From Halomarina pelagica (lineage in GTDB: Archaea; Halobacteriota; Halobacteria; Halobacteriales; Haloarculaceae), in NCBI RefSeq assembly GCF_024228315.1, contig NZ_CP100454.1, positions 1,302,001 through 1,366,000 on the forward strand: a stretch of 64,000 bases of DNA, written 5' to 3'. Position numbers and translations under genes: made by a program. Below are positions 25,056 through 32,670 of this stretch, piece after piece; position 1 is the first letter of the stretch, and every line of letters begins with the position of its first letter. Below the pieces are notes generated by a model. The model was not told the DNA's origin, did no database searches, and saw only the letters and a list, made by a program, of their open reading frames with translations.

Positions 25056-26057
25056 GTGGCGACCGTTGGACTGGTCGTCAACCCGTCGGCGGGCCGCGAC
25101 ATCCGGCGGCTCACCGGCGGAGCCAGCGTCAGCGACCGCTACGCGAAGGTGCAGACCGCCCGATGCGTCCTCGCCGGGCTGACGACGATCGATCCCCCGC
25201 CGGACGTGCTCGTGATGCCGGACAAGGCGAACGTCGGCCAGGGACTGGTCGAGGAGGCCGTCGAGGCCGGGGAGATCGACGCCGCGCTCCTCGATCAGTC
25301 CGTCACGGGGTCGGGGGAGGACACCCGAAGAGCGGCCGACGCGCTCTGCGAGCGCGCCGACGCGGTGGTCGTCCTCGGCGGCGACGGGACGAACCGCGAC
25401 GTGGCGACCGGGATCGGCGACGTACCCGTGGCGAGCATCTCGACGGGGACGAACAACGTCGTCCCGACGGCCATCGACGGCACGCCGGCCGGTGCGGCCG
25501 CCGCCCTCGTGGCCACGGGACGCGTGCCCGCGGCGGACGTGACGGTGCGCCACGGCACGGTCGTCGCCGCAGTCGACGACAACGGCGGGCACCGCCGGTT
25601 CGAGGGGCTCGCCGCGCTGTCGGTGCTCGACCGCCCGTTCGTCGGCACGCGGGCCGTCCTTGACCCGGGGGACTTCCTCGGGGGCGTCGTCTCGCGCGCC
25701 TCGCCGGGAGACGTGGGGCTCTCCGGGGTCGCCGGGACGCTCGGCGCGATCGCGCCGGACGACCCCGGTGGTGCGGGACTGCGACTCGGACCGCCGGACG
25801 ACGCTCCCCGGACCGTCCGGGCGATGACGACGCCGGGCGTGGTCGGGCGCATCGGCGTGCGCGAGCACCGCCGCCTCGACGACGGCGAGGCGATGACCTT
25901 CGACGTGCCCGAAGGCGTGCTGAGCGCCGACGGGGAGCGCGAACTGGAGGTGCACGACGCGCACGTGGAGGTCCGCCCGCGCCCCGATGGCCCGCGGTTC
26001 GTCGACTTCGACGCCGTCTTCGAGCGCGCCGCGGACGAGGGGCTGTTCGTCGAGTGA
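25056..26057 (+). CDS. AcoX-like ATP-NAD kinase family protein
   Basis: Carries the ATP-NAD kinase fold: the start VGLVVNPSAGRDIRRL and the nucleotide motif VVVLGGDGTNRD (near residue 110) are the typical pair. In bacteria the acetoin clusters contain acoX, a member of this superfamily with unproven function. The GTG at 25056 follows the E1beta stop by one base and gives the conserved N-terminus; in-frame codons further upstream overlap E1beta. Length 333 aa. The protein may phosphorylate NAD or a related small molecule, or may be a regulator; neither is shown by the sequence. Confidence 0.8.
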   Translation: MATVGLVVNPSAGRDIRRLTGGASVSDRYAKVQTARCVLAGLTTIDPPPDVLVMPDKANVGQGLVEEAVEAGEIDAALLDQSVTGSGEDTRRAADALCERADAVVVLGGDGTNRDVATGIGDVPVASISTGTNNVVPTAIDGTPAGAAAALVATGRVPAADVTVRHGTVVAAVDDNGGHRRFEGLAALSVLDRPFVGTRAVLDPGDFLGGVVSRASPGDVGLSGVAGTLGAIAPDDPGGAGLRLGPPDDAPRTVRAMTTPGVVGRIGVREHRRLDDGEAMTFDVPEGVLSADGERELEVHDAHVEVRPRPDGPRFVDFDAVFERAADEGLFVE

Positions 26058-26153
26058 GCACCGGGATCGCGCGGAACGTGACGGTTCCCCGGCGCGACCG
26101 GTCGCGTTCCGTGAGAAGCAGTGATGTGTGTCACCATTGAACAGTAACCGGTC

Positions 26154-26657
26154 ATGGCGACGGACATACCGCAGCTGGACGTGGAGGTACCCGAGATCAG
26201 CCAGGTCGCGTTCGTGGTCGAGGACGTCGAGGACGGGATGGACCGGTTCGGTGCCGTCCTCGGCGTCGGCCCGTGGCAGCTCTACCGGTTCGAGCCGCCG
26301 GCGCTCCACGACACGACCTACCGGGGCGAGGAGCGCGACTACTCGATGATCCTCGCGCTCGCGACGGTCGGCGACACGATGATCGAACTCATCGAGCCGC
26401 TCACGGGACCGAGCATCTACACCGAGCACCTGGAGGAGCACGGCGAGGGGTTGCACCACGTCGCCTGCTTCGCGTTCGAGGACGCGCCCTCCGTGGTCGA
26501 GGAGTTCGAGGAGGCGGGGATGCCCGTCCTTCAGAGCGGCGTCTACGAGGAGACGCCGTACTGGTACTTCGACACCGCCGAGCGGTTGAACGGGGTGATC
26601 TTCGAGACGGCGGACAACGTGGACGCGCTGCCCGAGCCGGACGGTACGTACCCCTGA
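26154..26657 (+). CDS. VOC/glyoxalase family protein, methylmalonyl-CoA epimerase-like
   Basis: A vicinal oxygen chelate fold of 167 aa with two beta-alpha-beta modules. Metal ligand positions look like Gln17 (ISQVAFVV, where the family usually has His), a mid-domain Glu in MIELIEP, the His of HHVACFAF and the Glu of VIFETAD. The replaced first ligand makes epimerase activity uncertain. It follows the AcoX-like gene after 96 bp and converges with the E2-OsmC gene, with only 6 bp between the stops. An epimerase or lyase for a CoA ester or hydroxy acid linked to this catabolic locus is plausible, but not proven. Confidence 0.75.
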   Translation: MATDIPQLDVEVPEISQVAFVVEDVEDGMDRFGAVLGVGPWQLYRFEPPALHDTTYRGEERDYSMILALATVGDTMIELIEPLTGPSIYTEHLEEHGEGLHHVACFAFEDAPSVVEEFEEAGMPVLQSGVYEETPYWYFDTAERLNGVIFETADNVDALPEPDGTYP

Positions 26658-26663
26658 GCCCGC

Positions 26664-28544
26664 TCACGCCCGTCGCCAGGAGACGCCGAGATCGACGTCG
26701 TCGTCCAGGGCGTCGACGACGTAGCAATTGCGTCGGCCGAGGTCGACGACGTGCCGGAGCGTCTCGTCGTCCGCGTCGGCGTCGAGCACCACGGTGACGT
26801 CCACCCGTTCGAGCCAGCCGCGCTCGGGCGACCCGCGCGCCCGCACGTCCACGTCGTCGAGCGGGACCTCATCCCGGTCCGCCTGCATCCGCACGGCGAG
26901 CGCGACGCAGGCCGCGAGCGAGCCGAGGAACGCGTCGACGGGCGTCGGGGCGGTGCCGCCCCCGCCGAGGTCGGCCGGCACGTCGAAGTCCCACGCGACG
27001 GGGCCGACGGAGACCGTCCCCGCCGTCCCGTCGCGCATCCGCGCGGAGACCTCGCGCTCGGGGAGATCGAGCGTCGCGGACCCCTCCGGCCGCTCGACCG
27101 CCTCGGGGAGGAGCGGCCACGGGTCCTCCAGGTGGCCGACGAGCGTCTCCAGGAAGCGCGCGGCGTCCGCGCCGTCGACGACGCGGTGGTCGAACGAGAG
27201 GTCGAGGGGGAGCACCCGCCGGACCGCGACGCCCCTCTTTCCCTCGGCCATCGGGCGGCGGTCGAGGGCGTTCACGCCGAGGATGGCGACCTGCGGCGGG
27301 TTGATCACGGGATCGAACGACTCGACGCCGAGCACGCCGAGGTTCGTGACGGTGAACGTCCCCCCCGTCAGGTCGTCCATCGAGTAGTCGCCGGCGAGCA
27401 CCCGCTCGGTGAGTTCGCGCCGCCGGTCGGCGAGGTCCGCGAGCGACGCGTTCCCCACGTCGCGCAGCACGGGCGCGATGAGGCCGGCCTCCACGTCCAC
27501 CGCGAGACAGAGGTTGTGCTCCGCGTAGAGGCGGTGGGTGTCGTCCTCGAAGTGCGCGTTGAACGCGGGGTGCTCGTCGAGCGCCGCCGAGAGCGCGATC
27601 AGCAGGATGTCGGTGAGCGAGACGTCGACGCCGAGGGCCTCGGTCGACGCCTCGCGCGCCGCGAGGAGGTCCTCCGCGTCCACGGTCCGGTGCTCGGTGA
27701 CGTGGACGGCCTCGCGGTAGCTCTCCCCGAGACGTCGGGCGATCGTTCGGCGCATCCCGTCGAACGGTCGCTCCTCGCTGAGCGTGAGGCCCTCGGGACC
27801 GGCCGCCGCCGGGGGCGATTCGGCGGCCGACTCGACGTCGTCCTCGGTGATCGACCCCTGCGGCCCCGTCCCCTCGATCGTCGCGAGGTCCACGCCCAGT
27901 TCCTCGGCGCGACGCTTCGCACGGGGGGAGGCCCTGACGTCGGCGCTCGCTCCCGCGTCGCCGCCGGCGTTCGACGCGACCGCGGTCTCGACGTCGTCCT
28001 CCGTGATCGCTCCCCCTGGACCGGTTCCGTCGATCCCCGATAGTTCCACGTCCAGTTCGTCGGCGCGCTTGCGCGCCCGCGGCGAGGCCCTGACCGACTC
28101 GGCGCGAGCGGCGCTCGATCCGTCGGCCGCGCGCTCGGACGCCGACGACGGGCCGGACGCGGCGGCCGCGGCGTCCTCGGCGGTTCCCTCGGAGGCGTCC
28201 GCCGCGGCCCCCTCGGCGGGTTTCGGTTCGGACGCCGCGGCCTCACCGTCGGCGTCCGCCTCCGTCCCCGCCCCCGCCTCCGCCTCCAGGTCCGCGATGT
28301 CCTCGTCCGATTCCGCGACGATGCCCATCGGCGTGCCGGGCGGCACCTCGTCGCCCGGCGCGAGGAACGTCGTCCGCAGGACGCCCGACTCGCGCGCGTC
28401 GACCTCGGCGGTCGTCTTCTCGGACTCGATCTCGGCGATCGCGTCGCCCTCGGTCACCGACGCTCCCTCCTCGACGCGCCACTCGAGGAGCGCGCCGCCC
28501 TCCATCTCCAGCCCGAGCTTGGGCATCCTGACGATGTACGCCAT
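26664..28544 (-). CDS. acoC: Dihydrolipoamide acyltransferase (E2) with two E3/E1-binding domains and a C-terminal OsmC domain
   Basis: E2 core of the 2-oxoacid or acetoin dehydrogenase complex. The lipoyl domain (1-77) has the lipoylation site Lys43 in ESEKTTAEV. Two tandem peripheral-subunit-binding domains follow (about 152-190 and 203-242, each RASPRA-like to TEDDVE). The acyltransferase core (255-480) has the active-site DHRVVDG (452-458, His453). Residues about 497-624 are an OsmC/Ohr-type domain with two cysteines at the expected positions: Cys546 in SLAACVALAV and Cys607 in RRNCYVVDAL. ATG 28544 gives the standard N-terminus MAYIVRMPKLG. Known biochemistry has lipoylated E2 reducing Ohr, so the fusion is functionally sensible. 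No E3 gene in the window. Confidence 0.92.
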   Translation of the reverse strand: MAYIVRMPKLGLEMEGGALLEWRVEEGASVTEGDAIAEIESEKTTAEVDARESGVLRTTFLAPGDEVPPGTPMGIVAESDEDIADLEAEAGAGTEADADGEAAASEPKPAEGAAADASEGTAEDAAAAASGPSSASERAADGSSAARAESVRASPRARKRADELDVELSGIDGTGPGGAITEDDVETAVASNAGGDAGASADVRASPRAKRRAEELGVDLATIEGTGPQGSITEDDVESAAESPPAAAGPEGLTLSEERPFDGMRRTIARRLGESYREAVHVTEHRTVDAEDLLAAREASTEALGVDVSLTDILLIALSAALDEHPAFNAHFEDDTHRLYAEHNLCLAVDVEAGLIAPVLRDVGNASLADLADRRRELTERVLAGDYSMDDLTGGTFTVTNLGVLGVESFDPVINPPQVAILGVNALDRRPMAEGKRGVAVRRVLPLDLSFDHRVVDGADAARFLETLVGHLEDPWPLLPEAVERPEGSATLDLPEREVSARMRDGTAGTVSVGPVAWDFDVPADLGGGGTAPTPVDAFLGSLAACVALAVRMQADRDEVPLDDVDVRARGSPERGWLERVDVTVVLDADADDETLRHVVDLGRRNCYVVDALDDDVDLGVSWRRA

Positions 28545-28703
28545 GTCGTGACACCTGCTGGCAAGAGGCATAAATCCGGGCGACGATCGGGGGCGTTCCG
28601 ACCGATCGACCACCGCCGCGTGACGGTCACGATGCCGGAATCGGTCGCAAATCGCCGAATCGGTCGTATCAGCGGGACGAAACCGCGCTCGGATAACGGC
28701 AGA

Positions 28704-28711
28704 CATTTTAG
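28704..28711 (+). promoter_or_regulatory. Candidate TATA box of icd
   Basis: CATTTTAG lies 22 bp before the ATG at 28734. A purine-rich GGGAGAGGGA sits between box and start and could be a ribosome binding site. Confidence 0.5.
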
Positions 28712-28733
28712 CCAGACGCTGGGAGAGGGACGT

Positions 28734-29996
28734 ATGAGCTACGAGAAGGTCGACGTGCCGGAGGAGGGCGAGGCGATCACGGTAGCGGACGCCGAACGCG
28801 ACGAGCTCAACGTCCCGGAGAACCCGATCATCCCCATCATCTACGGCGACGGGATCGGGCAGGACGTCGGGCCGGCCGCACAGACCGTCCTCGACGCCGC
28901 CGCGGAGGCGACGGGTCGCGAGATCAACTGGATGCGCCTGTACGCGGGCGAGTCCGCCCGCGAGAAGTACGACGAGAACCTCCCCAACGACACGATCGAG
29001 GCGATCAAGGAGTTCCGCGTGGCGATCAAGGGGCCGCTCACGACCCCCGTCGGCGCTGGCTTCCGCTCGCTGAACGTCGCGCTCCGCAAGAAGCTCGACC
29101 TCTACACGAACATGCGCCCGACCTACCACCTCGACGGCGTCCCCTCCCCGGTGAAACACCCGGAGAAGATGGACATGGTCAACTTCCGCGAGAACACGGA
29201 GGACGTCTACGCCGGCATCGAGTGGGAGGCCGGCACCGACGAGGTCGAGGAGGTCCGCGCGTTCGTCGAGGAGGAGATGGGCTACGACAGCACCATCCAC
29301 GACGGGCCGGTCGGCATCGGCATCAAGCCCATCACCGAGTTCGGCACGAAGCGCCTCGTCCGCAAGGCCATCGACTACGCGCTCGCCCACGACCGCGACT
29401 CGGTCACCCTCATCCACAAGGGCAACATCATGAAGTTCACCGAGGGTGCCTTCCGCGACTGGGGCTACGAGGTCGCGGAGGAGGAGTACGGCGACGAGGT
29501 CATCACCGAGGACACGCTCTGGAACGAGCGCGACGGCGAGCCGCCGGAGGGCGCGGTCGTCGTCAACGACCGCATCGCCGACAACATGCTCCAGCAGCTG
29601 CTCACCCGCACGGAGCAGTACGACGTGCTCGCCATGCCGAACCTGAACGGCGACTACCTCTCTGACGCCGCGGGCGCGCAGATCGGCGGCCTCGGCATCG
29701 CGCCCGGCGCGAACATCGGCGACGGCCGCCTCCTCGCGGAACCCGTCCACGGCTCCGCGCCGAAGTACGCCGGCCAGGACAAGGTGAACCCCTCCGCGAT
29801 GATCCTCTCCGGCCGCATCATGCTCGAGTACATGGGCTGGGACGACGCCGCGGACCTCGTGCGCGACGCCCTGGAGGAGACCATCTCCTCGAAGCAGGTC
29901 ACCTACGACATCGAGCGCCAGATCGAGGGCGGCACGAAGCTCGCGACCAGCGAGTTCGCCGAGAAGGTCGCGGAGAACGTCCGCGAGCGCGCCTGA
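28734..29996 (+). CDS. icd: NADP-dependent isocitrate dehydrogenase
   Basis: Oxidises isocitrate to 2-oxoglutarate in the TCA cycle. The substrate loop GPLTTPVGAGFRSLNVALRK contains the conserved Ser and Arg residues, followed by DLYTNMRPT and ENTEDVYAGIEW. KGNIMKFTEGAFRDWGY and the NLNGDYLSDAAGAQIGGLG active-site Asp segment are also present. The length (420 aa) and motifs match haloarchaeal Icd. I chose ATG 28734 because an upstream in-frame extension of 62 codons is basic and unlike the family. It is divergent from the E2-OsmC gene, 189 bp apart, so the two metabolic units may share control. Confidence 0.97.
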   Translation: MSYEKVDVPEEGEAITVADAERDELNVPENPIIPIIYGDGIGQDVGPAAQTVLDAAAEATGREINWMRLYAGESAREKYDENLPNDTIEAIKEFRVAIKGPLTTPVGAGFRSLNVALRKKLDLYTNMRPTYHLDGVPSPVKHPEKMDMVNFRENTEDVYAGIEWEAGTDEVEEVRAFVEEEMGYDSTIHDGPVGIGIKPITEFGTKRLVRKAIDYALAHDRDSVTLIHKGNIMKFTEGAFRDWGYEVAEEEYGDEVITEDTLWNERDGEPPEGAVVVNDRIADNMLQQLLTRTEQYDVLAMPNLNGDYLSDAAGAQIGGLGIAPGANIGDGRLLAEPVHGSAPKYAGQDKVNPSAMILSGRIMLEYMGWDDAADLVRDALEETISSKQVTYDIERQIEGGTKLATSEFAEKVAENVRERA

Positions 29997-30281
29997 ACCG
30001 GCACACTCGAACGGACCTATCACCTCCGGTGAAGCGTTTTGATCCGTGAAGCGACCTAAGTGACTCGTAGATTTTTACCGACACACCGGCCAGTGCGGCC
30101 TCTTTCCCTCGACCGGTCATAACGGCGAGGATGTCACAGGCGTCGAATCGTGTGTCTCCGCTTCGAGCGACGGCGTCAATGACCAACGAGTCGCACGGGC
30201 GAAGCCGCCTCGACGTTCATGTGCAAGCAGTGTGCATCGTTCGAAATCGTTATCCGTCTATGTGCAGAACTCCCACACGAG

Positions 30282-30662
30282 ATGAGCGCGAGCGACGGTC
30301 CCCGGCGAGTCCACTTCCAGTCTCCGGAGTACCTGGTCGATCGACTCGATGCGATCGCCGATCTCTTCGATAAGGATCGGACGGACCTACTCGTGGACGC
30401 TATCCGCGAGTATATCGATGACACCACGGACAGTGAGAGGTTCCAGAAACTGGTCGCGACCAAGTACTACGACGACCAACTGGACTTCGAGACCGTCAAA
30501 CGGTTGGCCGGGGCCGAAACCGCCCAGCGGCTCCGGTTGCTCAAAGCGGATCTGGAGGGCGAACCGTTCGACCTCGCTCCCCCCGACGACGTCGACGTGT
30601 ACGACGGAGACACGACAACGACGTCCCCCGAGAACGAGTCCGACGGTGCCGACGATCGATGA
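30282..30662 (+). CDS. Ribbon-helix-helix-like antitoxin or regulator
   Basis: A 126-aa protein with an N-terminal RHH-like pattern: RRVHFQSPEYLVDRLDAIADL (strand then helix) followed by DRTDLLVDAIREYIDD (second helix). The rest is charged and ends in an acidic, disordered-looking tail. ATG 30282 is preferred; an in-frame start 21 codons upstream is Cys-rich and unlikely. Its stop overlaps the start of the PIN gene by 4 nt (ATGA), the usual antitoxin-toxin arrangement. It would repress its own operon and neutralise the toxin. Base composition is less GC-rich than nearby genes, which hints at transfer. Confidence 0.78.
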   Translation: MSASDGPRRVHFQSPEYLVDRLDAIADLFDKDRTDLLVDAIREYIDDTTDSERFQKLVATKYYDDQLDFETVKRLAGAETAQRLRLLKADLEGEPFDLAPPDDVDVYDGDTTTTSPENESDGADDR

Positions 30663-31231
30663 GCGGTCAGCCCGGACTGCGAACGGTGGTCGCTGATACG
30701 AGCGCGCTCGTAAGTCTCGGGGTCCCCCGCGCCGACGATAGATACGACACCGACTCCGCACCGGATCCACTCCAGTATCTGCTCACTTCGTGTACCGTCT
30801 CCGTGCCACCGGTGGTCGTTTCGGAACTCCGTGACGTCGCCCAGTACCACGACATCCACGGCGCGGCAGCCAGCAACGTACTCGCCGCGCAGGATCACTA
30901 CGCTATCGAAGATCCCTACCGGCGGACGGAGTCCCCCGATACGCGGCCGACGTTCGGTCTGGACGACGGCGAAACGGACGGTATCGTCCTGGCGAACGCG
31001 CTCGACGTCGACGGTTTTCTCACCGACGAGTTCGGCGGGACGAACTTCGCGCTCGTTCACGCGGGACTCGCCGGGCCGCGAATCGTGCCCACGCCACGGC
31101 TCATCTGTGATTACGCCCGTGGCGGCTACATGACCGACGGGGAGGCGCGGGCGCTCATCACCGCGATCAGCCCGCACCGGAGTTGGGGAAACAACCCTTA
31201 CGTCACCCAGTTGTTGCACCTGTTGGAGTGA
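30659..31231 (+). CDS. PIN-domain protein, probable toxin
   Basis: A 190-aa PIN-like ribonuclease. The fold's acidic residues are Asp13 in VVADTSALVSLG, Glu56 in VVSELRDV, the cluster LDDGETDG (102-108) and LTDEFGG (121-127). These match the four-acid active site of PIN toxins. Compared with VapC (about 130 aa) it is long, with an extra stretch near residues 22-45 and a C-terminal helical segment. It overlaps the RHH gene by 4 nt and converges with a cupin gene only 4 bp after its stop. Target RNA is unknown. Confidence 0.82.
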   Translation: MSGQPGLRTVVADTSALVSLGVPRADDRYDTDSAPDPLQYLLTSCTVSVPPVVVSELRDVAQYHDIHGAAASNVLAAQDHYAIEDPYRRTESPDTRPTFGLDDGETDGIVLANALDVDGFLTDEFGGTNFALVHAGLAGPRIVPTPRLICDYARGGYMTDGEARALITAISPHRSWGNNPYVTQLLHLLE

Positions 31232-31235
31232 CGCG

Positions 31236-31574
31236 CTACTCCGACCAGTCCGCGTCGAGCCGCGGCGGGGAGAAGATATCGACGCCCTCGACCAGCCCGT
31301 CGGTGTCGTTTCTGGCCGCGTGGGGTTCGTCGGCAGGGATTGCGTAGGCGTCGTCGACCCCGGCGCGGTGCTCCTCGCCGTCGACGACGAACGTGAGCAC
31401 GCCGGCGGTGACGTAGCCCGTCTGCTCGTGGGGGTGGCTGTGCTCCGGCACCTCCGCACCCGGCTCGATGCGGAAGTACTGGACGCTCATGTTCTCGCCG
31501 ACGACGAGCCGCGCGAGGTGGACGCCGTCGACCGCTTCGGTCGTCTGCCGTTCGGTCCGGGGAGCGATCTCCAT
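31236..31574 (-). CDS. Cupin-domain protein
   Basis: A one-domain cupin of 112 aa. Motif 1 is in GAEVPEHSHPHEQTGYVTAG, with His45, His47 and His49/Glu50 as probable metal ligands. Motif 2 is AIPADEPHAA with His85. Such proteins bind a metal and act as small isomerases, dioxygenases or sensors; nothing in context settles the role. ATG 31574 has a GGAGG-like site just upstream and is preferred to an in-frame GTG five codons earlier. It converges with the PIN gene (4 bp). Confidence 0.88.
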   Translation of the reverse strand: MEIAPRTERQTTEAVDGVHLARLVVGENMSVQYFRIEPGAEVPEHSHPHEQTGYVTAGVLTFVVDGEEHRAGVDDAYAIPADEPHAARNDTDGLVEGVDIFSPPRLDADWSE

Positions 31575-31601
31575 GCCCTCCGCTCGCACGGAGAGGGCCT
31601 A

Positions 31602-31710
31602 AGCGTTCCCGTCCTCGCCCCCTCTCCTCTTCTCTCGGCCTCTCATCTCTCGTCTCCTCTCCCCTCGTTCCGCCGTCGCCTCGCCCACCCCGTTCACCTC
31701 CACCTCGACC
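31602..31710 (+). other. Long pyrimidine-rich tract between divergent genes
   Basis: About 100 bases upstream of the DUF5817 gene are nearly all C and T on the plus strand, with only scattered G or A. It includes long CTCT runs such as CCCCCTCTCCTCTTCTCTC (31618-31636). It covers the region between the cupin start and the DUF5817 promoter, where no gene is present. Confidence 0.75.
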
Positions 31711-31746
31711 CGGTGGTTTTTCCCCGAGAGCGGCGATAGCACGGAT

Positions 31747-32268
31747 ATGTACACGGTGGTGGGCTGTCCCGACTGCTCGGCGCTGAAGATCGTCGAGGGG
31801 CGACCGGAGACGACGCGGTGTCCGCGCTGTCGTCGGACGAGCACGTTCTCGAAGCTGCGGGCGCTCTACCGGAGCGACGACCTCGACGCCGCCCGCGAGA
31901 TCCGCGCGCGCCTGCTCGCAGAGCGGAGCGGACACGCCGACTCGTACGCGGCGGTCGGGACGTTCGCGGCCACCGACGCGGACGCGGAGGGGGCCGTCGT
32001 CACCGACGAGGAGTACCTCGCGTCGGGTGGCGTCGACCCCGACGCCGCCCGCGAGGCGGGCGAGCGCGCGGCGGGCGGAACGAGTTCGCGGAGTCGGAAG
32101 GAGGTCGTCACCGACGCCCTCTCGGAGCTCGACCGACCCACCGAGGCGGAGGTCGTCGAGTACGCCGCCGAGCGCGACGTCCCCGCCGACTACGTCCGGC
32201 GGGCGCTCTCGAAGCTCCACCGTCGCGGCGAGGTCAGCGAGACGGGCGGGCGGTACCGCCTCCTCTAG
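31747..32268 (+). CDS. DUF5817-type zinc-ribbon protein with winged-helix-like C-terminus
   Basis: Begins MYTVVGCPDCSALKIVEG and continues with TTRCPRCRRT, giving two CxxC pairs (Cys7/Cys10 and Cys25/Cys28) of a zinc ribbon. The middle is acidic. The last 65 residues (SRKEVVTDALSELD... to GGRYRLL) look like a small winged-helix: two helices followed by RRALSKLHRRGEVSETGGRY. The architecture is common in haloarchaea, sometimes annotated as DUF5817 or, in older data, replication protein H. A nucleic acid-binding role is inferred; the target is unknown. Confidence 0.82.
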   Translation: MYTVVGCPDCSALKIVEGRPETTRCPRCRRTSTFSKLRALYRSDDLDAAREIRARLLAERSGHADSYAAVGTFAATDADAEGAVVTDEEYLASGGVDPDAAREAGERAAGGTSSRSRKEVVTDALSELDRPTEAEVVEYAAERDVPADYVRRALSKLHRRGEVSETGGRYRLL

Positions 32269-32322
32269 ACCCTCGTCCGGGGGCGGGTTAGTTTGATGTA
32301 GTGACACGTAGTAGGTCGTCGG

Positions 32323-32670
32323 ATGCGCTCGCAGGTGGGGACGACTGCGGGGGTAGCACAGGCACTGGCCGTCGCGGGCGGGATCGCGACACTGCTCGCC
32401 GGATGGGTCGGCGTCCGGACGGTCGCCGGCGTGAGCGCGGCGGTCATCGCGCTGTCGTCGCTCGCGGCGGGCTTCCTCGTCGGGAGCGTCCGGTCGTGGA
32501 CCGGGGGGCGACGCCGACAGGCGATCGCCGAGGGAGCCGGAGCGCTCGGGTTCGCGCTCGTCCTGCTCGGTGCGATCTCGCACGGCGGGGCGCTGTCGCT
32601 CGTCGGCGGGGGACTGGTCGCCGTCGCGGGCGTCGGGTTCTTCGCCGCGGGACGGTCGCGATTTGGCTAG
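32323..32670 (+). CDS. Small membrane protein with about four TM helices
   Basis: A 115-aa hydrophobic protein with helices near residues 9-26, 31-53, 66-85 and 87-108, broken by a basic loop VRSWTGGRRRQ that should face the cytoplasm. No family is recognised. It begins 54 bp after the DUF5817 gene on the same strand, so the two may be co-transcribed. Its stop overlaps the hmgA stop on the opposite strand by 4 bp. Confidence 0.6.
   Translation: MRSQVGTTAGVAQALAVAGGIATLLAGWVGVRTVAGVSAAVIALSSLAAGFLVGSVRSWTGGRRRQAIAEGAGALGFALVLLGAISHGGALSLVGGGLVAVAGVGFFAAGRSRFG

Noticed and set aside
22994-25114. A 706-codon minus-strand frame opposite the E1alpha and E1beta genes
   Set aside because: Mirror of two well-supported enzymes; low-complexity product and no start signal.
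30131-30373. An 80-codon plus-strand frame upstream of and overlapping the RHH gene
   Set aside because: Basic low-complexity product, overlaps a better-supported gene in another frame, and no family resemblance.
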